Of a DNA stretch of 64,000 nt, positions 36,312 through 49,346 are shown piece by piece. Below the pieces are notes generated by a model. The model was not told the DNA's origin and searched no databases. It saw only the letters and a program-made list of their open reading frames with translations. The position numbers were made by a program, and so were the translations under genes. Positions within the stretch are counted from its first letter, which is position 1, and every line of letters begins with the position of its first letter. Source of the DNA: Albifimbria verrucaria (taxonomy: Eukaryota > Ascomycota > Sordariomycetes > Hypocreales > Stachybotryaceae); contig JAHREC010000018.1 in assembly GCA_020081605.1 (NCBI GenBank), forward strand, positions 2,046,001-2,110,000. The letters are read 5' to 3'.

Positions 36312-38575
36312 ATGGCTGAGCTAGATACGCTCGACGTCCTCGTCCTGGGGCTATCCTCCTCGGTACGCTTGCCTACTTCACCAAGGGCACGTACTGGGAG
36401 TCGTCAGGACCCCTATGCCAATGCCTTCGCCGCCACCAATGGCGCCAAGGCCGCTGGCACCCGCAACATCGTTGAGAAGATGGAGGAATCTGGCAAGAAC
36501 TGTATAATCTTCTATGGCTCGCAGACTGGTACTGCCGAGGATTACGCTTCTCGTCTGGCAAAGGAAGGCAAGAGCCGTTTCGGTCTTGACACAATGGTTG
36601 CTGATCTGGAAGAATACGATTTCGACAACCTTGATGCCATCCCCAGCGACAAGATTGTCATGTTTGTCCTTGCCACTTATGGCGAGGGTGAGCCCACGGA
36701 TAACGCCGTTGACTTCTACGAGTTCATCAATGGTGAGGAGACTACCTTCTCCAACAGCAACGACCCCCTCTTGGAAACCTCAACTACGTCGCTTTCGGTC
36801 TCGGAAACAATACCTACGAACACTACAACTCCATGGTCCGCGATGTCGACAAGGCCCTGCAGAAGTTTGGTGCCCACAGAATTGGTGATGCCGGTGAGGG
36901 TGACGACGGTGCCGGAACCATGGAAGAGGATTTCCTCGCCTGGAAGGACCCCATGTGGGCCAAGCTCGCCGAGAAGATGGGTCTTGAGGAGCGCGATGCT
37001 GTTTATGAGCCCGTTTTTGGTATTGTCGATCGAGAGGGCCTGACTCCTGACTCTCCTGAGGTCTACCTGGGTGAGCCCAACAAGTCGCACCTCGACGGCA
37101 GCGGCCAGGGCCCCTTCAACTCACACAACCCGTACATTGCCCCCATTGTCGAATCCCGAGAGCTCTTCTCTGTCAAGGACCGAAACTGCATTCACTTGGA
37201 TATTGACATCAGCGCATCCAACCTCACCTACCAGACCGGCGACCATATCGCTATTTGGCCTACAAACCCTGGTGCAGAAGTCGACCGCTTCCTGGACATT
37301 GTTGGCCTTACCGAGAAGCGGAACCAGGTTATTAGCGTGAAGCCCCTCGAACCAACAGCCAAGGTACCTTTCCCGACTCCGACGACCTACGACGCCATTG
37401 TTCGCTACCATCTGGAAATCTGTGCACCCTTGTCTCGTCAGTTTGTCTCGACTCTGTCTGCCTTTGCGCCTGATGAGGAGGCCAAGGCCGAGATGACCCG
37501 CCTGGGTAGTGACAAGGACTACTTCCATGAGAAGACCGGACCCCACTTCTACAACATCGCGCGATTCTTGGATGCCATCGGCAAGGGCCAGAAGTGGCAT
37601 AACATTCCTTTCTCGGTCTTTATTGAAGGATTGACCAAGCTACAGCCTCGTTACTACTCTATCTCTTCCTCTTCGCGTGTCCAGCCCAAGAAGGTTTCCG
37701 TTACCGCTGTTGTTGAAAACCAGGCGATTCCCGGACGCGGCGACCCCTTCCGCGGTGTTGCTACGAACTACCTGTTGGCATTGAAGCAGAAGCAGAACGG
37801 CGACCCCAACCCCGAGCCATTCGGAAACACTTACGAGCTCACTGGACCCCGAAACAAGTACGATGGCATCCATGTACCAGTCCACATTAGACACTCCAAC
37901 TTCAAGCTTCCTTCCGACCCTTCCAAGCCCATCATCATGATTGGACCTGGAACTGGTGTTGCTCCCTTCCGTGGTTTCGTGCAGGAGCGCGCCAAGCTGG
38001 CCGAGGAGGGTGTTGACGTCGGACGCACCATGCTGTTTTTCGGCTGCAGAAAATCCACTGAGGATTTCATGTACAAGTCTGAATGGGAGGTAAGTGAATC
38101 GTGGCCCTCAACGTTCGGACATGGAATTTAGGCTAACTTGGGCGTCAACAGCAATACAAGAAGGCTCTCGGAGACAAGTTCGAGTTTATCACCGCCTTCT
38201 CTCGAGAGGGCCCTAAAAGGTCTACGTCCAGCACCGTCTTAAGGAGAAGGCCAAGGAGGTGAACGAGCTGCTTTCGCAGAAGGCCTACTTCTATGTTTGT
38301 GGCGACGCCGCGAACATGGCGCGCGAGGTCAATGCGGTTCTGGCGCAGATCATTGCCGAGGGCCGTGGTGTGACTGAGGCCAAGGGAGAGGATATTGTGA
38401 AGAACATGAGGGCAGCCAATCAGTACCAGGTACGTAACATCTCAATCACCACCCTGCCATTCGAGTCGCTCCACACTTGTTTTCTCCGCAAAACCATGCG
38501 TCAATGGCGCAAGCCTCGAGTTTTGCGAAGCACATTTTTGCTAACGAGTCTCTGTAGGAGGATGTCTGGTCTTGA
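36312..38575 (+). CDS. CPR1: NADPH-cytochrome P450 reductase
   Basis: This ER-anchored diflavin reductase passes electrons from NADPH through FAD and FMN to P450s. It starts MAELDTLDVLVLG. A membrane anchor follows, garbled by three one-base losses at 36350-36410 that together restore the frame. The FMN domain has IIFYGSQTGTAEDYA and VLATYGEGEPTDNA. The FAD domain has LQPRYYSISSSS and the NADPH domain IGPGTGVAPFRGFVQER and YFYVCGDAANMA. Introns are 38090-38151 and 38431-38557. The last exon encodes the usual EDVWS end, with TGA at 38573. Further breaks lie near 36775 and 38218. Confidence 0.96.
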
Positions 38576-38890
38576 TTAAGATGACGAATTCCTTTGAGTT
38601 ATGGACGTTCGACATAGCGAAGGAGCGTGTCTAGGCTTCGCTTCCAGTTGATATTTGCGGGCCATGGTGCATTATAAAATGGTATACGGGTCTGCGTCCG
38701 TTCAGTCCGGGTGGGAGGAGAGGGAGAAGAGATGAATCGTTCATGAAGTAAATTTCTAATCTGTCGCGTCTCTACTTTCATGTTCCTTTTTGTTTATGCC
38801 TCGTCCGAGAATAGACTATTGAATCTAAGACATGTTAACATACATACAGAGTAGCGTGGAGCGATGCGTCCATTTAGCTTGATGCGCTGG

Positions 38891-38936
38891 CTTTCTTTCT
38901 TTCTTTCTCTTTCTCATCTTTTTCTTTCTTTTCTTC
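38891..38936. repeat. CTTT-rich polypyrimidine tract
   Basis: Imperfect ctttcttt repeats over 46 bases, about 300 bases downstream of the CPR1 stop. Confidence 0.8.
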
Positions 38937-41900
38937 AGCCCGAAACACTGCCTTGACTTGTGTGGATCGCCTTCACGCCGTGAGGAGGCCAACATACGAA
39001 AAAAAACCAAGGAAAAACAAACAAAAACCTGAGCGCTTGGCTGCTGTCCACTCATCCAGGTGCGCCCTCCTCTACGTATCTCAGCTGGGCTCTGCCTCCA
39101 ATTGCGCTGTAGCACTAGATTGAAGATCTGTACAACTCCGGCTGCGCGGTGGATTTCGGCCTAATTCGTAGCTTTTGCTCTTAATGTAGAGATCAGGCAG
39201 ATCTTGCTGACCTGTCATCTTGGCAAAATTTATGCTCTGTGGGCACCTGAGCTGACCAGTGAAGCTCTCAAAGGCTCGGATCTGTTGAAGCGCCATGCAG
39301 CCGCCACATGAGCGTCTGCCGTCTCGTCGCTGTACAGTACAGCACGATACAGTACAGCAGTGCTGTAGCATCGCGGCATAAAAAAGAAAAGAAAGAAAAG
39401 AAAACAACGAAAGCACGCGAGGCCAGACCACAAGTCAATTCGCTTCTATCCATGCTATGAGCAAAGGAAAGCACCGGACAAACGTGAATTGCATTTTCAA
39501 AGGCGAAGGTAGGGAGGATTTTGTCTCTGCCTGCAGTCTAATCTCACATTGCTTTTCCACTGAGATTACTCCCTCACCCGAATAGTCTTGTGTACGCATT
39601 CGCGACATGCGAGGAGGGTAGTACAAGGGTTCTGATTTGCGTGAGCTGCGACTGTGCATGGCACTGTTTTGCACTGTTGGGGCTTGCATTGAAAATCGAA
39701 GTATCGCGGCCTGATCATGGTGCGAACAAGCACTGCTGCATACCTGCACATCAAGATGGACTGTACTATATCCGTCATTACAATATTAGCGGGAAGCCTT
39801 CAACTCTTTGAAGGGATCGGGAAGATACTGATAGCTCAAGACCCTGGGCCTGGGCTACTTCTTTGATCGCCTGGGCGAGGCTCCATGCTCAGTGTACTGA
39901 GACCCTGGGACGTGCGGCACCATCCGAGAACACTACCGTTAAGGAGAATTGCCAAAAGCAACGCTCGAAGTGTAGCATCGGGATTTCCGTGCAGTCTAGC
40001 TGCTAGATAGATGGTGTGAGAGATTTGTGGAGGATCTTTCCATCACCGCTATGAGTGGGAAAGACTTGCAAGCATGACTTCAACGACAAGAAACCCCAAC
40101 ATCTTGGACTCCGACAGTAACTTTTAGGAGGCACTCCGAGCAGCTTGTCCACATCTCTTGGACAAGCTTTGCTTCCGCCACCAGTGGGTCTTCACTGGAG
40201 TCTTTGATTGTTCCAAAGTGAATCAAGGCTCTTAATGTCTGGAAGGAAAAAGAAAAGTGCAGCCGCGGGACCTCGATGGATTGGCTCAGCCCGAGGTAGC
40301 AGCAGATGGGCGCACTTCTATAATAATAAGTGTGGGTATGTCTCCCGCGACTCTTCTGCCTTGTTGGGAGTATTCGTAGTTGACTTTGTCGTCGCCGTCC
40401 ACCGTATAGCCTCCTAGGAGTATTGTTAGTGACGTCTTTGCATGATTACAGAGTTAGATTTATCCATCGCGTGCGGCATCCATATCATTACGTTCTTATT
40501 ATCGATACGAGTGTTCGGGAATACGGAACCGCAGCTCTCGCCGGCTTGTTGATTTGGGAGCAAGGCCTGCATTTGCGAGGGATTACGACCTCGAACCACC
40601 AAGCGCCTCATCTCACGCCGAACGAGCCTCGAAGTCGAAGTCAAAAGACATAGAGGAACTGTCTTTATTACTTGACTACCTTTAGTAGCACAGCACAGCA
40701 CTGCTGCAGTGCCACTTCTGGAGCTTGGGTAACATTTGCCTGCCATGCTTTTGCACGGAAAACTGCTAATACAGGCCAACTTAGGGGCAAGACGTTCAAG
40801 AGACGAATCTACAAGTGGTCGAGCGAACTAGATCGAGTAATATCGTTCTCGGTTCAGACGGAGTCTTCATATCGTATCACTGAGAAGTGGTTCAGCATAT
40901 TGTATCATCTCGACGACAGGTCCATGTTCATCAGGGGCTCACCAGGGACTCTTCTTTGTGTCTGAAGTTGACCTGCTTCGAAATCGCAAGCCCCTACCAA
41001 GTGGTAGCGATCAGCGAAGAAGTGTGGGCAGCCGCTGCGTCTGCTTTGACCAGAATCTGAGGAAAATTCGAGGTTCGAGGCTTCGCGTGCCTTTTTCACA
41101 GCTGGCAAGTGTAGCCACCCTAAGCTGCTGCCAGCTGCACGGCACGAGGTCAGGAACGGCTTCAAATAGCTGTCGTCATTCTCGGCTCTTCGCCTCTCGC
41201 TCTTCTTCCTTCTTACAACCTTACATCCATCTTTGCGTCTCCTGGTTCGCAACGCAGGCTCAACACAGCAGCTCGCGCGCTTCAAGACGTGATATCTCTT
41301 ACCCGTCTTTTGCCCATCATCAACATCGCACCAACCTACCTACCTTATCGTTGCATTCTGCAATTCACCTCCAGCTTCCTTCCGAGAGCAGTCTCTTTTG
41401 GTCACCAGTATCGTCACTGCTTCCTTTAGCAACAGAGCTACTTTGCACAATTAGGTAAGTTGGAACAACCTTCTCTCCTCTCCCTGAGTTGGCTTGGGAT
41501 CTTTTACTCCCTTCTCTTCTCTCCTTTCCTTTCCTCTTCACAGCATCACCGGCCAGCGCCGCTCTCTTCAATCTTCACATCACTCACTTTCTTCCTCACG
41601 CACATCTTGCTTGATAGCTTGTTCTATCTTACTTACCTTCGCTTCATTTCAGAGTCTTGGTAGTCCCATTTGCGTCACGCAGATAAACGCTTGTTCGACA
41701 ACATTGGAGTCAGCCAGGTAAGCTCTGTTCTCTTCTTCTTCACTTTTCCGGTCCCGCCTCACTTTGATCTCACTTCACCTTCACCTCACTTTTCCGCCCG
41801 CTTTTCCCTATTATTCACCTCTTCTTCTGCAGCTGCGAGAAGTCACCAGCTGCTTGCCAGCTGCACACAAGGAAAACAGGAACAATAGGCAGTGCTCGCA

Positions 41901-42066
41901 CCTGTCAGCTATTCTCTTTTCGAAAACACCACTTGCAACACTCAGCTTCCTTCTTCACACTTTTCTTTTCGAAGAAGATTAACACATTTTATCCAGACAC
42001 CAGTACATCGCTCAGCTGGAAACATCTCCATCTTCTATTCAACCTTGACACAGACTAGTTCTTCAG

Positions 42067-42157
42067 GTAAGGAGTCTTTCGAGCACTTCAGGCTCAAGCT
42101 GTAACCCAAGAACCTCTCAGTCTCAGAGACAATGCCACTAACACTCGTTGCACGCAG
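42067..42157 (+). other. Candidate 5'-UTR intron of the RRM gene
   Basis: The donor GTAAGG at 42067, a CACTAACAC branch site at ~42138 and the acceptor CGCAG ending at 42157 define a 91-nt intron that ends 44 nt before the ATG at 42202. Splicing would also remove the small upstream ATG at 42132. Signal-based inference. Confidence 0.5.
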
Positions 42158-42201
42158 GACACCTCATCACTTATCCTCTTCGTTCAGTACTCTACTTTAC
42201 G

Positions 42202-43972
42202 ATGGAACCCAATACCGGTGTCGCCAACCCTTACGTCGGTCGTGCCCCTGGCCATGCTTCGGGCCACGGAGCAGCCGATCCCAACATGCTTGTCAACCAT
42301 TTCACAGGACTGACGCTTGGAGGCGGCATGGCTATGCCTGCCGGCTCTGGCCATCAGCTTCCCCTGCAGCATGCGCCTGCTTTTATGATCGGTTCCGAGG
42401 GCCAGCTTGTTCTTGCTCCTATGTCCGCTGCGCAGCCAATGCCACCCGGCCACGGCACTGAAAACCCCTACCAGAACTATTCTATGGCTACTGCTGGCGG
42501 ATTTGGTTCTCCTTACCTTGGGCTGCCCATGCCGCTCATGCCTTTCACCCCAGGTCGGGCTAATGCCAACCCACCTCGTCTCGATCGTGGCCACTCTGAC
42601 GTCCCAGGTCTTGAGAACCGCCGTGGCTCCTACTCTACCACTGAGTCCACTCCAGCTACTCCCTTCTACGGAGGTGTCTCCCAGCGCGATAATGGGCCTC
42701 GTGTTGCCAACCTTGACCGATCTGCCTACACCACTCCATCGCCACAGCAGATGGGCATGACCAACATGCAGATGGAGCCTGGCCCAAAGCCTCTGACTTC
42801 TATTACTGACCGTGCACTGGACGAGCTTTTGAAGCAGGAGCCTTCTGTTCCTAAGGCTGTTCCTGCTGTCTTCACTCCTCCTGGTCAGATGAAGAGCGTT
42901 GAGCAGAGCCTGGAGAACCGCATTCCTGGTAACCGCAACGTCTACATCCGTGGTCTCCATCCTACTACCGATGATGAGCTTCTTTTCCACTTCGCCTCTC
43001 GCTTCGGTGCTGTCGAGACCTCCAAGGCCATCATCGACACAGGAACCGGTGCCTGCAAGGGTAAGTCAAACCAAGTTTTAGCGGAAGAGAGAAAGCTAAC
43101 AATGAATAACAGATTTGGCTTTGCCAAGTTTTACGACGTTCGTCACTCCGAGATGTGCATCCGCGGTTTCCATCGCCTTGGTTACGAAGTTGGATTCGCT
43201 CGTGTAAGTCACCTTTACTACGAATGTGCAGAAGCCACCAGCTCACTTGTTGTTCAGGAGTCTTTCAACTCGCGTCTCAAGGCAGAGGGCGATGAACTCT
43301 CGACCAACCTCTACATCTCGAACCTGCCCAAGTCCCTCACTGAGGTTGTAAGTTGAACTTTCATTCCCAACTCCCTTCATCCCATACTGACTCCCAGCAG
43401 GAGCTTGGCACCATCTTTCTTGGCTACACCATTCTGTCTAGCAAGATTCTCCGTGACAACATGGGCAACAGCCGTGGTGTCGGATTCGCTCGGTACGTAT
43501 GACGCTATTAGGAATCCATAGCCACTGCCATTTCTGACCTCTGCCAAAGCTTCGAATCTCGTGACATTTGCGACGACATTATTCGCAAGTTCAATGGTGT
43601 CGGCATTGGAGAGGAAGGTCTTCTCATGAACATTCGCTATGCGGACACCCCTTCTCAGAAGGAACTCAAGCGCGTCACTGCTGAGCGTCGCCAGTTCCGC
43701 ACCAACGAATACAACATCGGTGCTTATGGCACTCCTCTTGTTGGCATGAGCCCAACAATGTATGGCCAGCCATCTCAATGGCGACGCGTCATCCCAACTT
43801 CCCGCAGGTGAGTGCCCAAACTTATACGCAAGCTGATTTGAATACTAACTTGAGCGACAGTGGTCTGTCCGGATCCTCCCGCGATGGCGAGAATGCCACT
43901 GCGAACTCGGGATCCCAGCTTGGACACACCGCTCAGTATGCTGCCAAGCGTAGCATCTTCTGCAAGGACTAA
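42202..43972 (+). CDS. Two-RRM RNA-binding protein (RBMS/MSSP-like)
   Basis: The ATG at 42202 starts MEPNTGVANPYVG, a Pro/Gly/Met-rich disordered region. RRM1 has RNP2 NVYIRGLHP and RNP1 FGFAKFYD. RRM2 has NLYISNLPK and GVGFARFES. The close pair of RRMs resembles metazoan RBMS/MSSP and S. pombe Cip-type proteins, so a role in mRNA stability or translation is inferred. Introns are 43061-43112, 43204-43257, 43348-43400, 43493-43549 and 43808-43860. A base seems missing at the 43112 acceptor. The frame stops at TAA 43970-43972, but the same frame is open for 59 more codons to TGA at ~44150, with Ser/Thr/Asp-rich composition. Confidence 0.85.
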
Positions 43973-44152
43973 CAGAGTACCAGGACGGCCACGAGTGCGA
44001 GTACGGACGCTGAGATCTCAACGCCCACATCGTCTGAATGCGATGAGGGTGTGACCATCCATGCGGATCCGGCTGCCAGGGCCGTCACTGAGAAAAACCT
44101 GCAGAATTCGCCTCCTGCTAAAGTGGAAGTATGCGATCATAAGAGTAAATGA

Positions 44153-44621
44153 TTGCCCGTTGCCACTGACTGTCACAACATCTTTAGGTGGCCATTGTCC
44201 AATGACACATTGGTCTCACCTTGATTTCACTTTCACTTCTTGATGGATTCGTCTGCTCAAGTCGCCATGGCAGTATTACGCAATTATGGAACATTTTATG
44301 CTCTGAGTTTGCAGATACACTTGACGAAATTGTGCAGAAGGACTCATTTCACACTTTGTACTTTAGATTTTAGGGCGAGGCAGTTGTGACAGACAGAACG
44401 GTAGCATAATGGGGCATCCAAAGAAGATCAATCGATTTTGAGGCATAATATCTGTTCCATCTCGTTTCCTCCTTGTGAATGCTAGCGACTGTTTGCTGGA
44501 TATGATACGTGCCAAAGGGCTTAAAACTTGTAGTCAAGCGCTAAGAAGCACTACATAGCACAGAGAAGATACTCACAATGTGTTGTGTCTGTCGAGAGCA
44601 AACAGGCTTTCAATTATTTTG
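44153..44621. other. Intergenic, convergent 3' ends of the RRM gene and RIO2
   Basis: About 470 bases, AT-rich, with no supported gene. Confidence 0.5.
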
Positions 44622-45917
44622 CTAAATCGTAAGTTTTGACACACCACTTGCGTCCACATCTTCTGTCGCTTGCTCGAGTGCAGGACCCTTCTCCGATGAT
44701 AGCTCTTCCGACTCGTCCTTCACGTTGTCGCCCAACAAGGGCCCGTTGTTTTCTTCATCTTCTTCAGAATCATCCTCGGACAAGTCCTCATCTTCTTCGT
44801 CTGAAGATCCAGTGGCAGTATCATTTTCTTTACTGGCAGTCTTCTCATTTATCGCCGCCTCGAGATCCTTTAACATCTTCTTTGTGAATCCTGATGCCAT
44901 GACAGCAGCATCCAGCCTTTTGCGCCGTCCTTTCCAACACTTTTCTTCGCATTCTTGAAAAAAGGGCCCGGTTCAGTGCTGGTGAAATGAAAACGACGGT
45001 TGAAGAATCGCTTGATACAGTTGACGTCTCTGTCAAAATACATCTCAGCATTCGTATGATCCATCGACACCATCTGCGGGAAGTCGATTATGACTGGTTC
45101 CAGCTTGAGAGTTTCCTCGCCAGACTCTGTCGTCACCTTCGTTTCCTTGATCAGAATGTTGAACTCATTGAAGTCTCCATGAATCAGACCGTGTTTCGCA
45201 AGTCGTAGGATGAGCGCGATCAAATCGGCATACAAGGAGGCTGGGTCTGGAACAGTCGCTATTTGACGGAGAGCGAAGGCATCGACGAGACTCATGACGA
45301 TGGTATGCCTTGACTGAGCCAATGGTTCTGGTACGGGAAAGCCTTCCTCGTATAACGCCTTCATGAATGAAAACTCCTTCATCGCTGCCAGTCTGGATAG
45401 GTACATCCAAGATCCTGAGGCACCCTTCTTGAGATAGTCTCTGTTCGACTTGACTGAGCGGAAAGATATCCGACCTAAGCGATGAATCTTCAGGACTCGC
45501 TGCTTGCCCTTGTCATCTGCGACCACCATGATATCACTCTCCTTGCCGACGCCGATTCTGTTGCCAACACTGTAGACATCCTTTCGTGAGGCATGGGTGT
45601 GGAGCGCAAGGTAATCTAAACCACCGTATGTTAAGCGATAGCCATCATACTTTGCTTCTTTCACTCGGGCAATGAGCCCAACCTTGGCCAGAGCTGATAT
45701 GCTCTTATGCACACCACTGGCACCACCTCTGAGACGGGCAATCTTCTCGATCAAGGGAGTTGGGACAATCTCATGGTTCTTGCTGCCCATCTCGACCTAG
45801 CGATATTGTCAGAATATCCATCTGCGATAAACGAGCCAAGACGACATGACTTACGGCTGTGAGAACTCGCCAGTCCTCTGACGCTAGATAGCGCATAGCT
45901 CTGGTATCCAACTTCAT
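44622..45917 (-). CDS. RIO2: RIO2 atypical kinase/ATPase, 40S ribosome maturation
   Basis: Rio2 acts on late pre-40S particles in the cytoplasm. Exon 1 (45855-45917) encodes MKLDTRAMRYLASEDWRVLTA, the conserved start of the N-terminal winged helix. The intron is 45797-45854. Exon 2 carries GVGKESDIMVV (P-loop), the catalytic loop LIHGDFNEFNILI and metal-binding IIDFPQM, and RDVNCIKRFFNRRF. A one-base loss near 44930 interrupts the frame before KRLDAAVMASGF. The tail is highly acidic (SSDEEDEDLSEDDSEEDEE) and ends at 44622. It shares about 550 bases of upstream DNA with RPN1, facing away. Confidence 0.95.
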
Positions 45918-46467
45918 GGTGGGCAACGCTTATGATCGTGGCTCAAGTTGATGTCTTGGGGGTATATGGAAGGGTTTCGACAAAATAACCACGATTCTGC
46001 GTGGGGTTTATCTTTCACTTAGATACTACACGGCTCAGCGTGTTGGAGGGACATGGTGGGGTGAATTTACTTGCCGTATCGTGAAATTTTGCTGATAAGA
46101 TCTTATCGATTAGTGCGGGCACGCTGGGCCTGACTTGCCCATTTAGGAATCGAGCTCTGGAATAGATTACTCATCGGGAGACGGCGAAGCACGTGACAGC
46201 AAGGCTGGAAGTGTAGGCGGCAGCGCCTCACGTAACTCGAAGCTCTACGTACCTGGTAAGGTCCTCTAGAGCTTTACCAAGCCGCTCCATTACCTTCCAT
46301 CCATCAACGATAATCACCACAACCCCTTGCCGCCATCCTAGTGCTGCACTCCCTAAGTGCAGTGACTACCAAACCGATATCTCTGGACAAGAATCGCCGA
46401 AGCTTGTTATCCTAGTCGACTATTTATTTCGAGAACTCCGCGACGTGCTCATTACGTCGGTGTCAAG
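45918..46467. promoter_or_regulatory. Bidirectional promoter region RIO2 / RPN1
   Basis: 550 bases between two divergent ATGs, with no ORF of note. Both genes serve protein-synthesis or turnover machinery, so shared control is possible. I could not identify a specific factor site. Confidence 0.5.
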
Positions 46468-49346
46468 ATGGCTCAGGACAGCGATGTGCCCAAGGCAGCG
46501 GACAAGGGCAAGGGCAAGGCCGTAGACGACTCAAAAGATGAAAAGTCTCTGCCGTTGATTAACGGCAAGAAGGAGGATGACAAGAAAGACTGTACGTATA
46601 TCATTGTTGGGCTGGTCGTGATGTCACCAGTGGCTAACCGTTGAGCAGCGGCCGAGGAGGAGTTGAATGAGGAGGACCAGCAACTCAAGAGCGAGCTGGA
46701 TATGATGGTGGAACGTTTGACAGTAAGTTCTTCGACTGAAATCTGGCTAAAGCCATTGCGCCGCCATGGTACTAAACGCTTGCAGGAATCAAACGACTCT
46801 CTCTACAAGCCCGCCCTTGAAGCCATGAAAACATCCATAAAGACCTCGACATCTTCTATGACGGCGGTGCCGAAGCCACTCAAGTTCCTGCGACCCCACT
46901 ACGAGACGTTAACGAAGCTCTACGACGAGTGGCCTACTGGTGACAACAAGACCTCTTTGGCTGATGTGTTGTCCGTTATCGGCATGACATACTCGGATGA
47001 GGACAGGCAGGATACACTCAAGTACCGACTCCTGGCTCCCACATCCGACATTGGCTCTTGGGGTCACGAATATGTTCGACATCTGGCATTGGAAATTGGT
47101 GAAGTATACGGCAAGCGAATCACCGCCGACGAGCCAACTAAGGACCTTGTCGATCTGGCTCTAGTCCTGGTTCCTCTCTTCATCAAGAGCAACGCCGAGG
47201 CTGATGCTGTGGATCTCATGAGCGAGTTGGAGATCATCGAGGAGATCCCCAAGTTTGTGGACGAGAACACCTACGCTCGAGTGTGTCTTTACATGGTTAC
47301 CATGGTTAACCTTCTCACTTATCCCGACAACGAGACATTCCTGCGAACAGCGCACAATATTTACATCGAATATAAGCAGTTTGCACAGGCAATGGTTCTG
47401 GCCATTCGTCTGCACGACATTGAGCTGATCAAGGCCGATTTCGACAAGGCCGAGGACCCTGCTTTGAGGAAGCAGCTGGCCTTCCTCATCGCCCGCCAAC
47501 GCATAGTTCTGGACCTGCCGGGCGAGTCTGATGAGGAGCAGGACATTACCGAATGTTTATCCAATCTCAAGCTGTCAGAGCACTTCAAGTCCTCGGAAAG
47601 GAGTTGAACATTCTGGAGCCGAAGACAACCGAAGACATTTACAAGAGCCATCTCGAGAGCAGCCGTGTCGCTGGCATGACTAACCTGGACTCTGCAAGGC
47701 ACAATCTTGCTGCCGGATTTGTCAACGCCTTCGTCAATGCTGGTTTCGGAAACGATAAGATGATGCTGGTCGATGGCGAGAAGGAGTCGTGGGTATGGAA
47801 GACGAAATCCGATGGTATGCTGTCCACTGTTGCATCCATGGGTACACTTCTGCTCTGGGATATCGAAAACGGTTTGGACAAGATCGATCGATACACCTAT
47901 GCCAGTGAGCCGGAGATTTCGGCTGGTGCTATGCTAGCCATTGGTATCATGAACTCGGGCGTCTGCATCGATTCTGAACCGGCCCTTGCTCTTCTGGGAG
48001 ATTCTGAGAAGCTTAACCACTCAAATCCTCTGGTGAGGACAGCCTGCATCATGGGACTGGGACTGTCATACGCTGGTTCCAACAAGGAAGACGTATTGAG
48101 CTACTACTTCCTTTCATCTCAGACTCATCCCAAGACATGCAGATTTCAGCTATGGCAGCCCTGTCCTGTGGTCTCATTTTCGTCGGCTCCTCGCATCCCG
48201 ACGTTAGTGAGGCTATTGTGACAACTCTCATGGACGAGGACCGCAAGAGCCAACTGACTGACAAATGGACACGCTTCCTTGCACTTGGCCTGGGCTTGCT
48301 TTTCTTCGGACGTCAAGAGGAAGTAGATGTGATTCTGGAGACCCTGAAGGCTATTGACCATCCTATGTCCAAGCCTACTGCAGTGTTGGCGGAGATCTGT
48401 GCATGGGCTGGTACTGGCGCTGTACTAAAGATCCAAGAGCTCCTGCACATTTGCAACGAGCACAAGGAAGAGTCGGATGACAAGAAGGGTGATGAGCTTC
48501 TGCAAGCGTATGCCGTCATCGGTATTGCGCTCGTAGCCATGGGTGAGGAGGTTGGACAGGAAATGGTCCTAAGGCAGTTCGGTCATCTCATGCACTACGG
48601 TGAGGCCAACATTCGCAAGGCTGTGCCACTGGCCATGGGCTTGATTAGCCCCAGCAACCCTCAGATGAAGGTATACGACACCCTCTCCAGGTACAGTCAC
48701 GACAACGACTCCGAGGTTGCCATTAATGCCATTTTCGCCATGGGTATGCTCGGCGCTGGTACCAATAACGCCAGACTGGCGCAACTGCTGAGGCAGCTGG
48801 CCAGCTACTACCACCGTGACCAGGATGCTCTGTTTATGGTCCGTATTGCTCAGGGTCTTCTGCACATGGGCAAGGGAACCCTGTCCATCAACCCTTCCAT
48901 ACCGACCGACAAGTTCTTTCACGGGTTTCGACCGCTGGACTGCTGGCTACTCTGATCGCCCTGATCGACCCTAAGGAGTTCATTACGTCCAACTCACACT
49001 ACCTCCTCTACTTCCTCGTTACAGCCATGCATCCTCGTTTCTTGGTGACTCTGGATGAGAACCTGAAGCCTCTCAAGGTCAACGTCCGCGTCGGCCAGGC
49101 CGTGGATGTCGTGGGACAGGCTGGTCGTCCCAAGACGATCACTGGCTGGCAGACCCAGAGCACACCTGTGTTGCTGGGCTACGGTGAGCGAGCTGAGTTG
49201 GAGGATGAGGAATACATTAGCCTGAACAGCACACTAGAAGGCCTGGTCATTCTACGAAAGGTAAGCTCATTATCCATTTGAACGCCGATACAGGTCGTCT
49301 TATAACTAACACCATGTAGAACCCGGATTGGGAGGATGGAAAATAA
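46468..49346 (+). CDS. RPN1: 26S proteasome regulatory subunit Rpn1
   Basis: This base subunit of the 19S particle docks ubiquitin-like shuttle factors and Ubp6. The ATG at 46468 starts [17 protein letters not shown]. Introns 46592-46648 and 46723-46785 join [16 protein letters not shown] and [15 protein letters not shown]. The body contains PC repeats such as [30 protein letters not shown] and [20 protein letters not shown], and the end reads [21 protein letters not shown]. The last intron (49261-49319) leads to NPDWEDGK and TAA at 49344. One-base losses near 47593 (TCCCTC), 48105 and 48905 (CCTTTC) split the frame, and the protein resumes exactly each time. Confidence 0.97.

Larger units (their letters stand above)
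38576..42201. other. Gene-poor stretch and long leader before the RRM gene
   Basis: About 3.6 kb. 38891-38936 is a CTTT/TTTC-rich tract. 39331-39361 carries two overlapping TACAGTACAGCA copies. From ~41170 to 42200 the sequence becomes strongly pyrimidine-rich with several GTAAGT donors (41455, 41719, 42067), so it looks like a long, probably spliced 5' leader of the RRM gene. No coding gene is supported. Confidence 0.5.

Noticed and set aside
40958..41458. 166-codon ORF upstream of the RRM gene
   Set aside because: Ser/Leu/His/Pro-rich reading of a pyrimidine-rich leader; typical of a 5' UTR, not of a protein.
46468..49346. RPN1 as a pseudogene because of three frameshifts
   Set aside because: Each shift is repaired by one homopolymer base and there are no nonsense substitutions. 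An essential single-copy gene is unlikely to be dead.
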